Below are positions 48,743-58,117 of a stretch of DNA of 64,000 nt, in pieces. Both the position numbers and the translations under genes were made by a program. The notes beneath the pieces were generated by a model that did not search any database, was not told where the DNA came from, and worked only from the letters and a program-made list of their open reading frames with translations. The stretch is taken from assembly GCA_910579995.1 (NCBI GenBank), contig CAJTWH010000008.1, forward strand, positions 52,770-116,769, written 5' to 3'. The first letter of the stretch is position 1; every line of letters begins with the position of its first letter. The DNA comes from an uncultured Muribaculaceae bacterium. GTDB taxonomy: Bacteria > Bacteroidota > Bacteroidia > Bacteroidales > Muribaculaceae.

Positions 48743-51541
48743 TCAATGAAGAGCTACCTTTGCGATGTCGCTGCCGCTCACTACAATGTAAATGCCGCTT
48801 GCGAGGCCGCGGACAGCGCCGTCAGAGGCAGATATCGAGCCAACGAGCAGGCCGTCGACCGAATATACTTTAGCGCCGTTGGCGTCGGCACCACTGATCA
48901 GTATCGCACCGCCTGATACGGATACTTTCAATGACTGGCTGTTGATATCGGCTATACCTGATGTCGCGCCGGTGACAACAGTGATTTCTTCAGATTTTGG
49001 CGATACCTTTCCATCTGCGTCGATACCGCGGACTGTGTAATAGTATGAGGCATTGTCAGCAAGGCCATCGATAGCGCATGAGGTCACGTTGCCGACGTTC
49101 TTGTCTTCATAGTCTGCGACATAAACAGGGGTGTAAGTGCCGGCATAGTCGAGGGTGATATCGTCGATATATACTGCCGAATTGACACCTTCGGGCGCAC
49201 GGTTGACAATGCGGATTGCTTTTACACCGGTGGGGAGCAATAAGCCACCGTCGCCAATTTTAACTGTAGCGCCCTCTGTTTCGGTGCAGAGCGGGCTTAT
49301 GGGATGGAGCATTTGCCATGTTGAAGAGCCTGCTTTCTTGACGTCTATGCTGATGAATCCTGATTCGGCAGGACGATAGGCACGATACCAGAAGCTGAGC
49401 GCGTTGATGTCGTCCTCGAATACGGGTGAGGCCATCTGCACGCCGTTGGCAGCGAGGCTCAGAGAAGGCGAGGCCTGACCATAGCGGCGGCCGTCGTAGT
49501 CGGTGCTGTTGCTGTACCAGTCAGACGGATATCGGTCGTTGTCAAAACCGATGGATATTGTCTTGGGCGCGATAGCGTCTTTCTGATATACATCGAGGAT
49601 ATAGGCGGTGGCGTCTTTCAGCTCAGCCCATCGTGCGGTGAATCCGGTCTTGGATATCTCTGTAGCCTGCAGAGCCTCTGCAGGTATCATGTCGAAATAG
49701 GGGTCGTCGGTGCGGAGGGTCTGACGCTCTGAGTCGACGCTCTTGAGGTCGGCGTCGACAGCGCGGACAACATAGCTGTAGTCGGTAGACGGGGTGAGGT
49801 CAGAGAAGGTGTAAGAGCCTTTGCCGGTAACAATGACAGTCTTTACAGGCACGGGTGATAAGCCTTTGCAGAGGTCAACCTCGTATGAAAGACCACCGCG
49901 CGTCTCCCAATTGGCTGTGAAGCTTGTGGCCGTGATGTCGGAGGGAGCGAGTGAGTTTACGGGGTCGATTATAGTGCCGCCGCCTTTTACTCGGAAGTAT
50001 ATGTTTTCTCCGTCTTCATGAATATTGGTCAGAGGCATGTCTACGTTGGTGCTTGTCCAAGTAGGCCATTTTGTGATACTTGTCACATTGTTGCTGCCGG
50101 GGTATGTGTCGCCTGCGTATGTGTCGTATCCGGGAATACCGTCAGCCTCCATTACATCTACGCGCTGGTGGTTGGCGTCGTTGTTTGGTTTGTTGTCTTC
50201 CCAGATATCAGGGTCGTAGTCGATATGCCATACCAGCATGCCATGCAGAGGTAAGAATGCGTCCCAACCCTTGTTCTGGCGGTTTTCAAGGATGAAAAAT
50301 TCGTTGTCGGCTATAGTGTTGACAATAAGAGCTTCGTTAGAGGAATAAAGCGGTTTCAGCTCAATATCTTCAGCTCCTGAAAGCTGTCGGGGGTTAAGCC
50401 ATCCGAGGCTGTAGCGCTCGAAGGCGTTCATGTTGCAAGGGGTGTTGCTGTTGTTGAGATACGGGCCTTCCGACATCAGGTCGAGCTTACCCGGGTGGTA
50501 GTCGTGCGACGCCATACCGGTGGGGTAGTGGTCGGCCAGACCAAGAATATGGCTGTATTCGTGGCAGAAAACGCCGATACCGTTTCGGTTGAGTTCGGAG
50601 CCCATGAGCTCGTTGGCGCAGGCATACGATCCTAACTTCACACCTCCGAAAGAGTAATTGAGACCGAGGTCCTTATAGATATTCCACGCATGGGGCCATA
50701 TTGTATATGAGGCTCCGCCGTCGTGTTGGCCGCGGCCTGCATAGAAGAGGAATACATTGTCGATGATACCGTCTTTGTTGTTGTCGAAGCGGGCGAAGTC
50801 AAAGTCGGGATTCTCTTTCTCGATGATTTCGCAAGCGTCGGTCACCATCTGCCAACCGCGGGCGTCAGGGTTGCCGTCGGAGCCGGGCGTTCCGTAGTAA
50901 GGCTCGGCAAAAGGCAGGGTTATCGGACCCTCAACAACGATATTCGGCGAGAAAACACCGTTTGATTGGGCTTCGAAGTATTCACGGGCACATCCGGTGG
51001 CTCCGTTGAAATCATAGCCGGTCTTGTTGAGCAGGTCGTTGAACGCTTGTTTGTCATTGCTCTCCTTGAATTTCACATCCTGAAACTGAATGAGAATAAT
51101 AAGGACGTTGGGCGAACCGGTTGTAGGGTAGTCGCCCAGAATAGCCCCGGGCTCGAAAGCCTTGGCCTGAGCCTTGCGGCGCCGCGTCTCTGTAGCCTGT
51201 TGAGCCATTTCACGCATGGCAGGAGCATTAAGAGAAGCAAGCAGCGAACGCTCGCTACTGCTGCGTTCTCCAATGTTGGAGGCTTTCATGCGGCTGCTCA
51301 CCAGTACGTTGTCTTTTGTAATGGCATAGCACATGGTGCCGTCGGCCGCCGGTATGAGCACGTAGCCGTCGGTTGTGGTGTAGTGGTAACCATTTTCGTC
51401 ACCAGATATGGAGAGCTCTACCGAAGAGCCGTCGGGGTTGGTATATTGCAAAATGCCCGGCTTGGCCGGGATAGCATACCCGCTAAAGGCTATAGCGGCT
51501 GCGGCCGCTACACTCAATATCGCTTTGGTAATGTAATGCAT
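48743..51541 (-). CDS. secreted M6-family metalloprotease
   Basis: 932 residues with a signal peptide (ending SGYAIP, about residue 25). The catalytic domain (about 140-500) has the zinc motif HEYSHILGLADHY with H327, E328 and H331, as in M6 (immune inhibitor A-like) peptidases. A segment DNNKDGIID is a likely calcium loop. Two fibronectin type III-like domains and a MAM/jelly-roll-like domain follow (about 530-840). The end (GIYIVVSGSDIAKVALH) is a beta-rich tail like the sorting tails of Bacteroidetes cell-surface proteins. It is divergent from a 1507-residue surface protein with a similar tail. Confidence 0.85.
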   Translation of the reverse strand: MHYITKAILSVAAAAAIAFSGYAIPAKPGILQYTNPDGSSVELSISGDENGYHYTTTDGYVLIPAADGTMCYAITKDNVLVSSRMKASNIGERSSSERSLLASLNAPAMREMAQQATETRRRKAQAKAFEPGAILGDYPTTGSPNVLIILIQFQDVKFKESNDKQAFNDLLNKTGYDFNGATGCAREYFEAQSNGVFSPNIVVEGPITLPFAEPYYGTPGSDGNPDARGWQMVTDACEIIEKENPDFDFARFDNNKDGIIDNVFLFYAGRGQHDGGASYTIWPHAWNIYKDLGLNYSFGGVKLGSYACANELMGSELNRNGIGVFCHEYSHILGLADHYPTGMASHDYHPGKLDLMSEGPYLNNSNTPCNMNAFERYSLGWLNPRQLSGAEDIELKPLYSSNEALIVNTIADNEFFILENRQNKGWDAFLPLHGMLVWHIDYDPDIWEDNKPNNDANHQRVDVMEADGIPGYDTYAGDTYPGSNNVTSITKWPTWTSTNVDMPLTNIHEDGENIYFRVKGGGTIIDPVNSLAPSDITATSFTANWETRGGLSYEVDLCKGLSPVPVKTVIVTGKGSYTFSDLTPSTDYSYVVRAVDADLKSVDSERQTLRTDDPYFDMIPAEALQATEISKTGFTARWAELKDATAYILDVYQKDAIAPKTISIGFDNDRYPSDWYSNSTDYDGRRYGQASPSLSLAANGVQMASPVFEDDINALSFWYRAYRPAESGFISIDVKKAGSSTWQMLHPISPLCTETEGATVKIGDGGLLLPTGVKAIRIVNRAPEGVNSAVYIDDITLDYAGTYTPVYVADYEDKNVGNVTSCAIDGLADNASYYYTVRGIDADGKVSPKSEEITVVTGATSGIADINSQSLKVSVSGGAILISGADANGAKVYSVDGLLVGSISASDGAVRGLASGIYIVVSGSDIAKVALH

Positions 51542-51577
51542 ATAATGTATTGGTTTTTATTACTCGATATTACAGTG

Positions 51578-51585
51578 CAAAAGTA
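51578..51585 (-). promoter_or_regulatory. -7 box of the M6 protease gene
   Basis: TACTTTTG on the minus strand, 37 nt before the start codon. No -33 TTTG at the standard distance. On the + strand, TAATTTTA at 51712-51719 may serve the divergent gene. Confidence 0.45.
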
Positions 51586-51766
51586 ATACACAAATCTGAA
51601 AAAACAGCTATCATGGAGCAAAATAATGAATTTTTTTTGACTGCCTGCTCCAATTGGGACTGAAATATGCAATTTTTGTCAGAAAAGTTTCGTAATTTAA
51701 AGCAATAGTTGTAATTTTACAGCCGTAATCAGGCTTGGATAATAATTAAAACCAATACATATCGCA

Positions 51767-54700
51767 ATGAAAAGATTTTACACTCTACTGACGGGGCTGT
51801 TATCAGCAGCCGTTGCCCTTACGTCGTTTAGTTCGGGCGCCCAGAGTGTAGGTGAAGTTCGTTTCTACGCGCCGGTAACATACAGCGGCTCGTGGTACAG
51901 CGGAGGCACCTACAAAGCACAGCGTGGTATCTATACCTTTACCACCGATGAAGCTTCGACTCTGCAGTCTGTTTCAGCTAAGGAACAATGGATCGAATAT
52001 CATGGCGGTGCATACGCCAACGGCTATTATTACTTCCAGAGCGGTGTGCAGTCTTACGGCCGCAATCAGCTTCTCTTTAATAAGATGAATGTCGCTGACT
52101 GGACAGTAGATGCCGTAGATATCAAGTCTCACCCCGATGATGTAAACAGTGCGTACTCCTTTGCCTACGACTATATTTCGGGCAAGATGTATGCGTCGTG
52201 CCCCAATGTAGGCAATACAGAGACTCCCTATATGCTTCGTGAGGTTCCTCTTGATGGGTCGGATCTTATAAATATCGCGCCTCTCGTGCATGAGTTCTCT
52301 TCGATAGCTTTCGACGGCAAAGGTCAGCTGTGGGGTATCGACCGCGACCGCCACAGCCTCAATAAGTCGTCGCTCTATAAAATCGACACTGCCACCGGCA
52401 AAGCCACACTTGTGGGCGAGACCGGATATAATCAGAGATCGGAAGAGTCTGGTGCGGTTTTCGATATCCGCACCGGTAAGCTATATTGGTATACCCAGAC
52501 CGTATTTTATCGCCCCGACCAGACTGAGGGGTGGGAATACGGCTTGTTTGAGATTGACACCACAAACGGCAAAGCTACTAAGATTAAAGACTTTTCCGAC
52601 AGCCAAGACCGTATGGCCGATCTTTTCATGATTAACAACCACCCGGCCGCGCCTGCAACAGGTACTCTCGAATATACTTATACAAATACAACTTTCGACG
52701 CTGTAAATCTTACCTATTCAGCTCCTTCCACCACCTACGACGGCAGTCCTGCGAGCGGCAACCTGTCGTTGGAGTTTTTCCTCGACGGAAAATCAATCGG
52801 GACCAAGAGCATTACTCCCGGCAGCAAGACAAGCGTGGAATCGAAAGGCCTTGCACGCGGAAATCATAAATTCACAGCAATAGCCACTGATTCGAACGGC
52901 CGCAAGAGTCTTGCCGCTGAAGCAGATGTATATGCAGGCAGCGACAAACCGTCGGCAGTGACAAATATAAAGGTTGTGACCAATGATGACCAGACCACGG
53001 CAAGCATATCGTGGGACGCGCCTACTGTCGGCGTGAACGGCGGTGCTATCGAGTCTGCCAATCTGAGCTATAAGGTAGTGGTCAACATCGGCCGAGAGAC
53101 TTTGTATGCCGATCTCAAGGATACACACTTCGACCATACACCATTATATAATATGGCTCTTACCCAATATCAGATTATACCTGTTATCGACGGAGTAGAG
53201 GGCACTGCCGCTTATTCTACCCCTGTTCTTGTCGGTGCGGCACTTGATATTACGGCAACCAATCCTTATCTTGAAGCGTTCAACAACAGCAACGCATTCT
53301 CATATTTTACTGTTATCGACGCCAACAACGACCGCACGGAAGCCGGTGGCAATGTGTGGCTCTATAACCCCAATTTCTACATGGCCGCATGGTGGTGGGA
53401 CTACGACTCACCCCGCACACAGGCCGACGACTGGCTGATCACTCCTTCTATCAATTTCGATAATAAGAAGGTATACCGCATATCATTTGATGTACGCGGC
53501 TTCTCCGGAGCGGCTACCTTTATCACCGATGTGAACGCATACGCCGGCAAATACGCCACAGCCGAATCGATGAACCACCTCATCGCTTCTTTCCATAAAG
53601 AAGTCACCGGTGACAATTCGGGTACACACCGCGTTACCGCTCTCTTCAAACCCAACAAAGACGAGCGCAGAGTTGGCTTCCACGCCTCAAACAACGGTTA
53701 TGACCACATCGGTCTTGACAATATACTTATCGAGGAATATGGCCCCTACACTATCCCCGCTGCTCCTACCGATCTCAAGGCTGTGAAAGAGGACGACGGC
53801 TCTGTGACAATCTCTGCCACCCTGCCTACCTTGCGTGCAAACAACATGGATCTTCTGCTCAGTGAAATCACCAAGGTTGAGGTCTACAACGTGAGCACAG
53901 AGAAGATGGTTGCCACTCTTACCGGCGCACAGATTACTTCGACCATAAGCGTAGTGGATAAAGAAGCCGCTTTTGCCATAAATCAATACCGTATCTGCGC
54001 ATACAACTCCAACGGTTGTGGTATGGAGGGTATCGTGGAAGTGGATATGGTGCCTGATACTCCTAAAGATGTCACCAATATCAAACTGGAGGTGTTGAAC
54101 AGCGGCCGTGACGCCCGTCTTACATGGGAATATCCTGCCGACATGCTCGGTGCCAACGGTCTTTTGCTTCGTCCGGAAGAAATCTACTATACAATCGAGC
54201 GTCAGATCAGCACTGCATTCGGCAGCTCCAACACCACAGTAGCCCGCATTGTAAGGGGCAACGAATATACCGATGTCGATGTCGACGCCGCTTTTGGATC
54301 AGTGCGTCAGGGCACTGTCACCTATACCATCATAGCCCGCACCGTCGGCGGTTCGTCATACGGTGCCAACATCTCAGATGTGCTTGGCCGTTCGTACGAA
54401 CTTCCCGCATGGGAGTCGGGTAACTCCGACGGCATGCGTCCGTGGCAGGTTGTGAATGCCAATATGGGCAGCTGGTATATGAATGATAATGGCTATTCAC
54501 CCAAGGCAAGTTCGCAGGATGGCGGTGTAGGCTTGCTTTCTTTCAGCCCCTCGTCTACGAGCCGTCAGGGCGTAGCTGATTTTGTTTCTCCACGAATCAA
54601 TCTCAGCGGTCTTCTCAATCCCAAGATGACATTCTGGATCTATCAAGGCCCCAACCTTAAAGATTCTTATCTGCAGGTAGGTGTCATTACCGTAAACAAT

Positions 54701-56290
54701 GGCCTCGCTTCTGAAGTACAACTCTTGCCCGGTAAATATTGCACCCGTGCAGACGTAGCCGAAGAAGGCTGGTATGAGTATTCTGTAGATCTTTCGGCTT
54801 ACGCAAAGGAAGAGCGTGCGTCGATTGTATTGCGTGGTTCAGGCCTCCTTTACATCAACGGCGGCCAGCGTGATGGCAACCTGCATGTCGACAATATCAC
54901 TATCAGCGGTGACAAACCTGAAAATGATATCCGCATTACCAACTTCTCGGGTGCGATCCGTCCGACAATGGGTAAGGAGGAAACTTACAGTGTCGTTGTT
55001 GAGAACAATGGCAAGAATGAGGCAAAAGACGTGGAAGTGCAATTCTTCGTCGGCGGCGAACTGTTTGCCAAGAAAACCGTCACTATTGCTGTAAACACCA
55101 GCGCTACTGTTGAATTTGACTACACCGCCCCGATAGCTGAAGAAGGCACAACCCGATTGATCGCCAAAACGCTTATGGACGGCGACCTTAACCTCTCTAA
55201 TAATGAGGCCACCCTCAATATCACCACAGTCACACCTCTGCTGCGCTTTGTAAATGACCTCAGCGCCACAGTAGCCAACGGCAAGGATGTAAATCTTTCT
55301 TGGAGCGACCCGTCGGAATACCCTGCCGGCGCGGTGGTGATGGAAAACTTCACTGATTATACTCATACATCGATCAACAACTTCGGAGGCTGGACCACTT
55401 ACGACGGCGATCGCCTTGCTACCCCCAATGGTATATCTAACGGCGTTATGCAGTTTACATGGACCCACTGTGGTGAGCCTCAGGCATTCATGGTGTTCAA
55501 TCCCAAGCGAGTAGGTATCAGTGACCTTTTCAGCCCCAATTCAGGCGAGCAATGTCTTGTGGCCTTCAACTCGCTTGCCGGAGCAAACGACGACTGGTTG
55601 ATTTCTCCGCAGCTTTCAGGCAACAAGCAGACAATCAACTTCTATGCTATGGTGATTGCTGTAGCTGTATCATACGAGTATTTCGAGACTTATTACTCAA
55701 CTTCGGGCAACAATGTGGAAGACTTTGTCCAAGTGGGATCCGCTCAAATAGTAAATGCCAACATCTGGCGTCCCTATTCATTTGAAGTACCCGCCGGAGC
55801 TAAGTATTTCGCTATCCGCTGTGTCACCAAGGATAAAAACAACTATCAGTTCGGCCTTGCCCTTGATGACTTTGAATTCACACCTGCGCAGCCGCAGAGC
55901 CGTCTTGAAGGATTCAATATCTACCGCGACGGCAAGCTCATCGAGAGCGACTATCCCGACAATGATTATACCGATAAAGATGTAGACCTCGCCAACGGTG
56001 TCACATATCAGGTAACCGCCGTTCACGCCGAGGGTGAGTCGGTATTCTCTAACCTTGTCACTGTATCGCTTACCGGTATCGACAATACCATCGCCGGTGA
56101 TGTCACTATCCGTGGCGAGCACGAGGCAATAGTTGTAGAGGGTGCACAAGGTGCGAATGTTGCCGTATACACCGTAGACGGCCGCATGATCTACAGCGGT
56201 GTAGCAGCCGAAGTGCAGCGCATACCCGCCGCTACAGGTCTCTACATTGTCCGCGCCGGAGCTGCCGCAGCCAAGGTGCTTGTGAAATAA
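51767..56290 (+). CDS. large secreted multidomain surface protein
   Basis: 1507 residues with a signal peptide (ending SSGAQS, about residue 27). The first about 290 residues are propeller-like (FDGKGQLWGIDRDRH, 'FDIRTGKLYWYT'). Then come Fn3-type domains, a choice-of-anchor J-like domain (about 500-655: 'DDWLITPSINFDNKKVYRISFDVRG'), more Fn3, a CARDB-like domain (about 1054-1154: 'YSVVVENNGKNEAKDVEVQFFVGGE') and a second anchor J-like domain (about 1188-1371: 'NDDWLISPQLSGNKQTINFY'). The end GLYIVRAGAAAAKVLVK is a typical sorting-like tail. It is a likely adhesin or glycan-binding surface protein; no catalytic motif is seen. Confidence 0.75.
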   Translation: MKRFYTLLTGLLSAAVALTSFSSGAQSVGEVRFYAPVTYSGSWYSGGTYKAQRGIYTFTTDEASTLQSVSAKEQWIEYHGGAYANGYYYFQSGVQSYGRNQLLFNKMNVADWTVDAVDIKSHPDDVNSAYSFAYDYISGKMYASCPNVGNTETPYMLREVPLDGSDLINIAPLVHEFSSIAFDGKGQLWGIDRDRHSLNKSSLYKIDTATGKATLVGETGYNQRSEESGAVFDIRTGKLYWYTQTVFYRPDQTEGWEYGLFEIDTTNGKATKIKDFSDSQDRMADLFMINNHPAAPATGTLEYTYTNTTFDAVNLTYSAPSTTYDGSPASGNLSLEFFLDGKSIGTKSITPGSKTSVESKGLARGNHKFTAIATDSNGRKSLAAEADVYAGSDKPSAVTNIKVVTNDDQTTASISWDAPTVGVNGGAIESANLSYKVVVNIGRETLYADLKDTHFDHTPLYNMALTQYQIIPVIDGVEGTAAYSTPVLVGAALDITATNPYLEAFNNSNAFSYFTVIDANNDRTEAGGNVWLYNPNFYMAAWWWDYDSPRTQADDWLITPSINFDNKKVYRISFDVRGFSGAATFITDVNAYAGKYATAESMNHLIASFHKEVTGDNSGTHRVTALFKPNKDERRVGFHASNNGYDHIGLDNILIEEYGPYTIPAAPTDLKAVKEDDGSVTISATLPTLRANNMDLLLSEITKVEVYNVSTEKMVATLTGAQITSTISVVDKEAAFAINQYRICAYNSNGCGMEGIVEVDMVPDTPKDVTNIKLEVLNSGRDARLTWEYPADMLGANGLLLRPEEIYYTIERQISTAFGSSNTTVARIVRGNEYTDVDVDAAFGSVRQGTVTYTIIARTVGGSSYGANISDVLGRSYELPAWESGNSDGMRPWQVVNANMGSWYMNDNGYSPKASSQDGGVGLLSFSPSSTSRQGVADFVSPRINLSGLLNPKMTFWIYQGPNLKDSYLQVGVITVNNGLASEVQLLPGKYCTRADVAEEGWYEYSVDLSAYAKEERASIVLRGSGLLYINGGQRDGNLHVDNITISGDKPENDIRITNFSGAIRPTMGKEETYSVVVENNGKNEAKDVEVQFFVGGELFAKKTVTIAVNTSATVEFDYTAPIAEEGTTRLIAKTLMDGDLNLSNNEATLNITTVTPLLRFVNDLSATVANGKDVNLSWSDPSEYPAGAVVMENFTDYTHTSINNFGGWTTYDGDRLATPNGISNGVMQFTWTHCGEPQAFMVFNPKRVGISDLFSPNSGEQCLVAFNSLAGANDDWLISPQLSGNKQTINFYAMVIAVAVSYEYFETYYSTSGNNVEDFVQVGSAQIVNANIWRPYSFEVPAGAKYFAIRCVTKDKNNYQFGLALDDFEFTPAQPQSRLEGFNIYRDGKLIESDYPDNDYTDKDVDLANGVTYQVTAVHAEGESVFSNLVTVSLTGIDNTIAGDVTIRGEHEAIVVEGAQGANVAVYTVDGRMIYSGVAAEVQRIPAATGLYIVRAGAAAAKVLVK

Positions 56291-56472
56291 ATTTGGTTGG
56301 TGGTTGGTTGGCAGTGGGCGGCAGGTTAATGTTGGTTGTTGGAGGGTTGTAGGCAGCAGGTTAGTACCGAGGGCCGGCGATAGGTAACTCGCTATCTACC
56401 CACCTCACACCACCCACACCCCACCCACCACAAACCACAACCCTCCACCCACAACCAACCCACCACAAACAA
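56291..56472. repeat. GGTTGGTGG-type repeat, longest copy
   Basis: G-rich arm (GGTTGGTGGTTGGTTGG, GTGGGCGGCAGG), a GC-rich centre, and a C-rich arm of CCCACC, CCACCACAAACC and CCCACAACC units. It lies between the surface protein gene and a terminator, filling almost all of the gap. Confidence 0.75.
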
Positions 56473-56476
56473 TAAT

Positions 56477-56510
56477 AAAAGAGGGGCGCTCCCGACGGGG
56501 CGTCCCTTTT
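56477..56510. terminator. terminator after the large surface protein gene
   Basis: 10-bp stem with two G-U pairs (56483-56492 with 56497-56506, loop CGAC), A-rich on the left and TTTT on the right. Confidence 0.7.
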
Positions 56511-56548
56511 GCTTTCTTTCGCCTTTTGTGGCAAGTATTGCCTTTCTT

Positions 56549-56580
56549 TTTGCACGGAGCGGAATTATTTTGTAAATTTG
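56549..56580 (+). promoter_or_regulatory. promoter of the mlaEF-holB-addB operon
   Basis: TTTG at 56549-56552, spacer of 20 nt and TAAATTTG at 56573-56580. The ATG at 56586 follows after only 5 nt, so the mRNA would have almost no leader. Confidence 0.7.
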
Positions 56581-56585
56581 CACTC

Positions 56586-57335
56586 ATGATACTCACAACA
56601 TCACTGGCCACTTTCGGCCGTTATTGCTTGTTTCTCAAGCGTGTGTTCAGCCTGCCCGACAAATGGTCGGTGCTGGGCCGACGCACTGTTGCCGAGGTTA
56701 TGAAACTCGGCGTTGACTCGATACCTCTTGTATTGATAATATCGGTGTTTATCGGAGCTGTAATTGCTATACAAATGCAGCTCAATATTGCCTCGCCCCT
56801 TATACCGGCGTATTCGGTGGGTATGGCTACGCGCGAGATTATCCTTCTCGAATTTTCCAACTCAATCCTGTGTCTTATCCTTGCAGGTAAGGTAGGCTCC
56901 AACATAGCTTCTGAAATAGGCACCATGCGCGTGACCGAGCAGATCGACGCCCTCGAGATTATGGGTGTCAACTCGGCCAACTTCCTCGTAATGCCCAAGA
57001 TATTGGCTTTCGTGTGCTTCATGCCCGTGCTTGTGGTGCTCTGCATGGCCACTTCGATAGTGGGTGGCTACGGCGTGGCGGTGTTCACCGACCTTATCAC
57101 CGTGTCGAAATTTGTATATGGCCTTCAGGCGATGTTCCAAGAATGGTATGTGTGGTATGGCCTTATCAAATCGCTCTTCTTTGCATTCATCATAGCCTCT
57201 ACGTCGTCGTTCTACGGTTATTATGTTCATGGCGGCGCACTCGAGGTAGGCAAGGCCAGCACCGACAGCGTGGTGTCGAGCAGTGTGTTTATCCTTCTTT
57301 TCGACGTTATCCTCACTAAACTCCTGCTGCAATGA
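56586..57335 (+). CDS. mlaE: MlaE-type ABC transporter permease
   Basis: 249 residues from the ATG at 56586 (MILTTSLATFGRYCLFLKRVF), the start that agrees with relatives; an upstream ATG lies before the promoter. It has about five membrane segments and the MlaE signature 'EIGTMRVTEQIDALEIMGVNS'. It is the inner-membrane part of a lipid transport system that keeps outer-membrane asymmetry. The mlaF ATG overlaps its stop (ATGA). No MlaD-type substrate-binding gene follows here. Confidence 0.88.
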   Translation: MILTTSLATFGRYCLFLKRVFSLPDKWSVLGRRTVAEVMKLGVDSIPLVLIISVFIGAVIAIQMQLNIASPLIPAYSVGMATREIILLEFSNSILCLILAGKVGSNIASEIGTMRVTEQIDALEIMGVNSANFLVMPKILAFVCFMPVLVVLCMATSIVGGYGVAVFTDLITVSKFVYGLQAMFQEWYVWYGLIKSLFFAFIIASTSSFYGYYVHGGALEVGKASTDSVVSSSVFILLFDVILTKLLLQ

Positions 57336-58117
57336 TAGAGGTAAAGAATCTTACAAAGTCGTTTGACGGGCGCACGGTGCTCCACGGTATCGACGCCACT
57401 TTCTATACCGGCAAGACCAACCTCATAATCGGTCAGAGCGGCTCGGGCAAGACCGTGCTCATGAAGAGCCTCGTCGGGCTTATACGTCCCGAGGAAGGCC
57501 AGATACTTTTCGACGGCCGCGACCTGCTGACGATGAAGCGCGACGAAATCGCCGCCCTGCGCAAGGAAATCGGCATGCTCTTCCAAGGCTCGGCGCTCTT
57601 CGACAGCGAGACCGTGCTGGGCAACGTCATGTTCCCGCTCTCTATGTTTACCGAGATGAGCCGCGAGGAGCAACTTGAACGCGCGATGTTCTGTCTGGAG
57701 CGTGTCAATCTCAAAGGCGCTGAAAAGAAATATCCGGCGGAGATTTCCGGCGGTATGCAGAAGCGCGTCGCCATTGCCCGCGCCATCGCCCTCAATCCGC
57801 GCTACCTCTTCTGCGACGAGCCCAACAGCGGTCTCGACCCCAAGACAAGTATACTTATCGACGAACTTCTGAGCGACATCACCCATGAATACGGCATAAC
57901 AACCGTAATCAACACTCACGACATGAACAGTGTGCTCGGCATTGGCGAGAATATCATCTTCATCAACAAAGGCCATCGCGAGTGGGTGGGCGACATGAGC
58001 AAGATATACAATACCTCCAACGAAGCCCTCAACGACTTCGTGTTCGCCACACGCCTCTTCCAAGAAGTGCGCGAATATGTGGCCGAGCATGGAACGATAC
58101 AACAGCGCCGCAAATGA
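57332..58117 (+). CDS. mlaF: MlaF-type ABC transporter ATPase
   Basis: 261 residues with Walker A GQSGSGKTVL, the signature ISGGMQKRVAIARA, Walker B YLFCDEPNSGLDP and an H-loop (INTHDM). It drives lipid transport by MlaE. Overlaps with both neighbours (ATGA on each side) show one translationally coupled operon. Confidence 0.9.
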   Translation: MIEVKNLTKSFDGRTVLHGIDATFYTGKTNLIIGQSGSGKTVLMKSLVGLIRPEEGQILFDGRDLLTMKRDEIAALRKEIGMLFQGSALFDSETVLGNVMFPLSMFTEMSREEQLERAMFCLERVNLKGAEKKYPAEISGGMQKRVAIARAIALNPRYLFCDEPNSGLDPKTSILIDELLSDITHEYGITTVINTHDMNSVLGIGENIIFINKGHREWVGDMSKIYNTSNEALNDFVFATRLFQEVREYVAEHGTIQQRRK

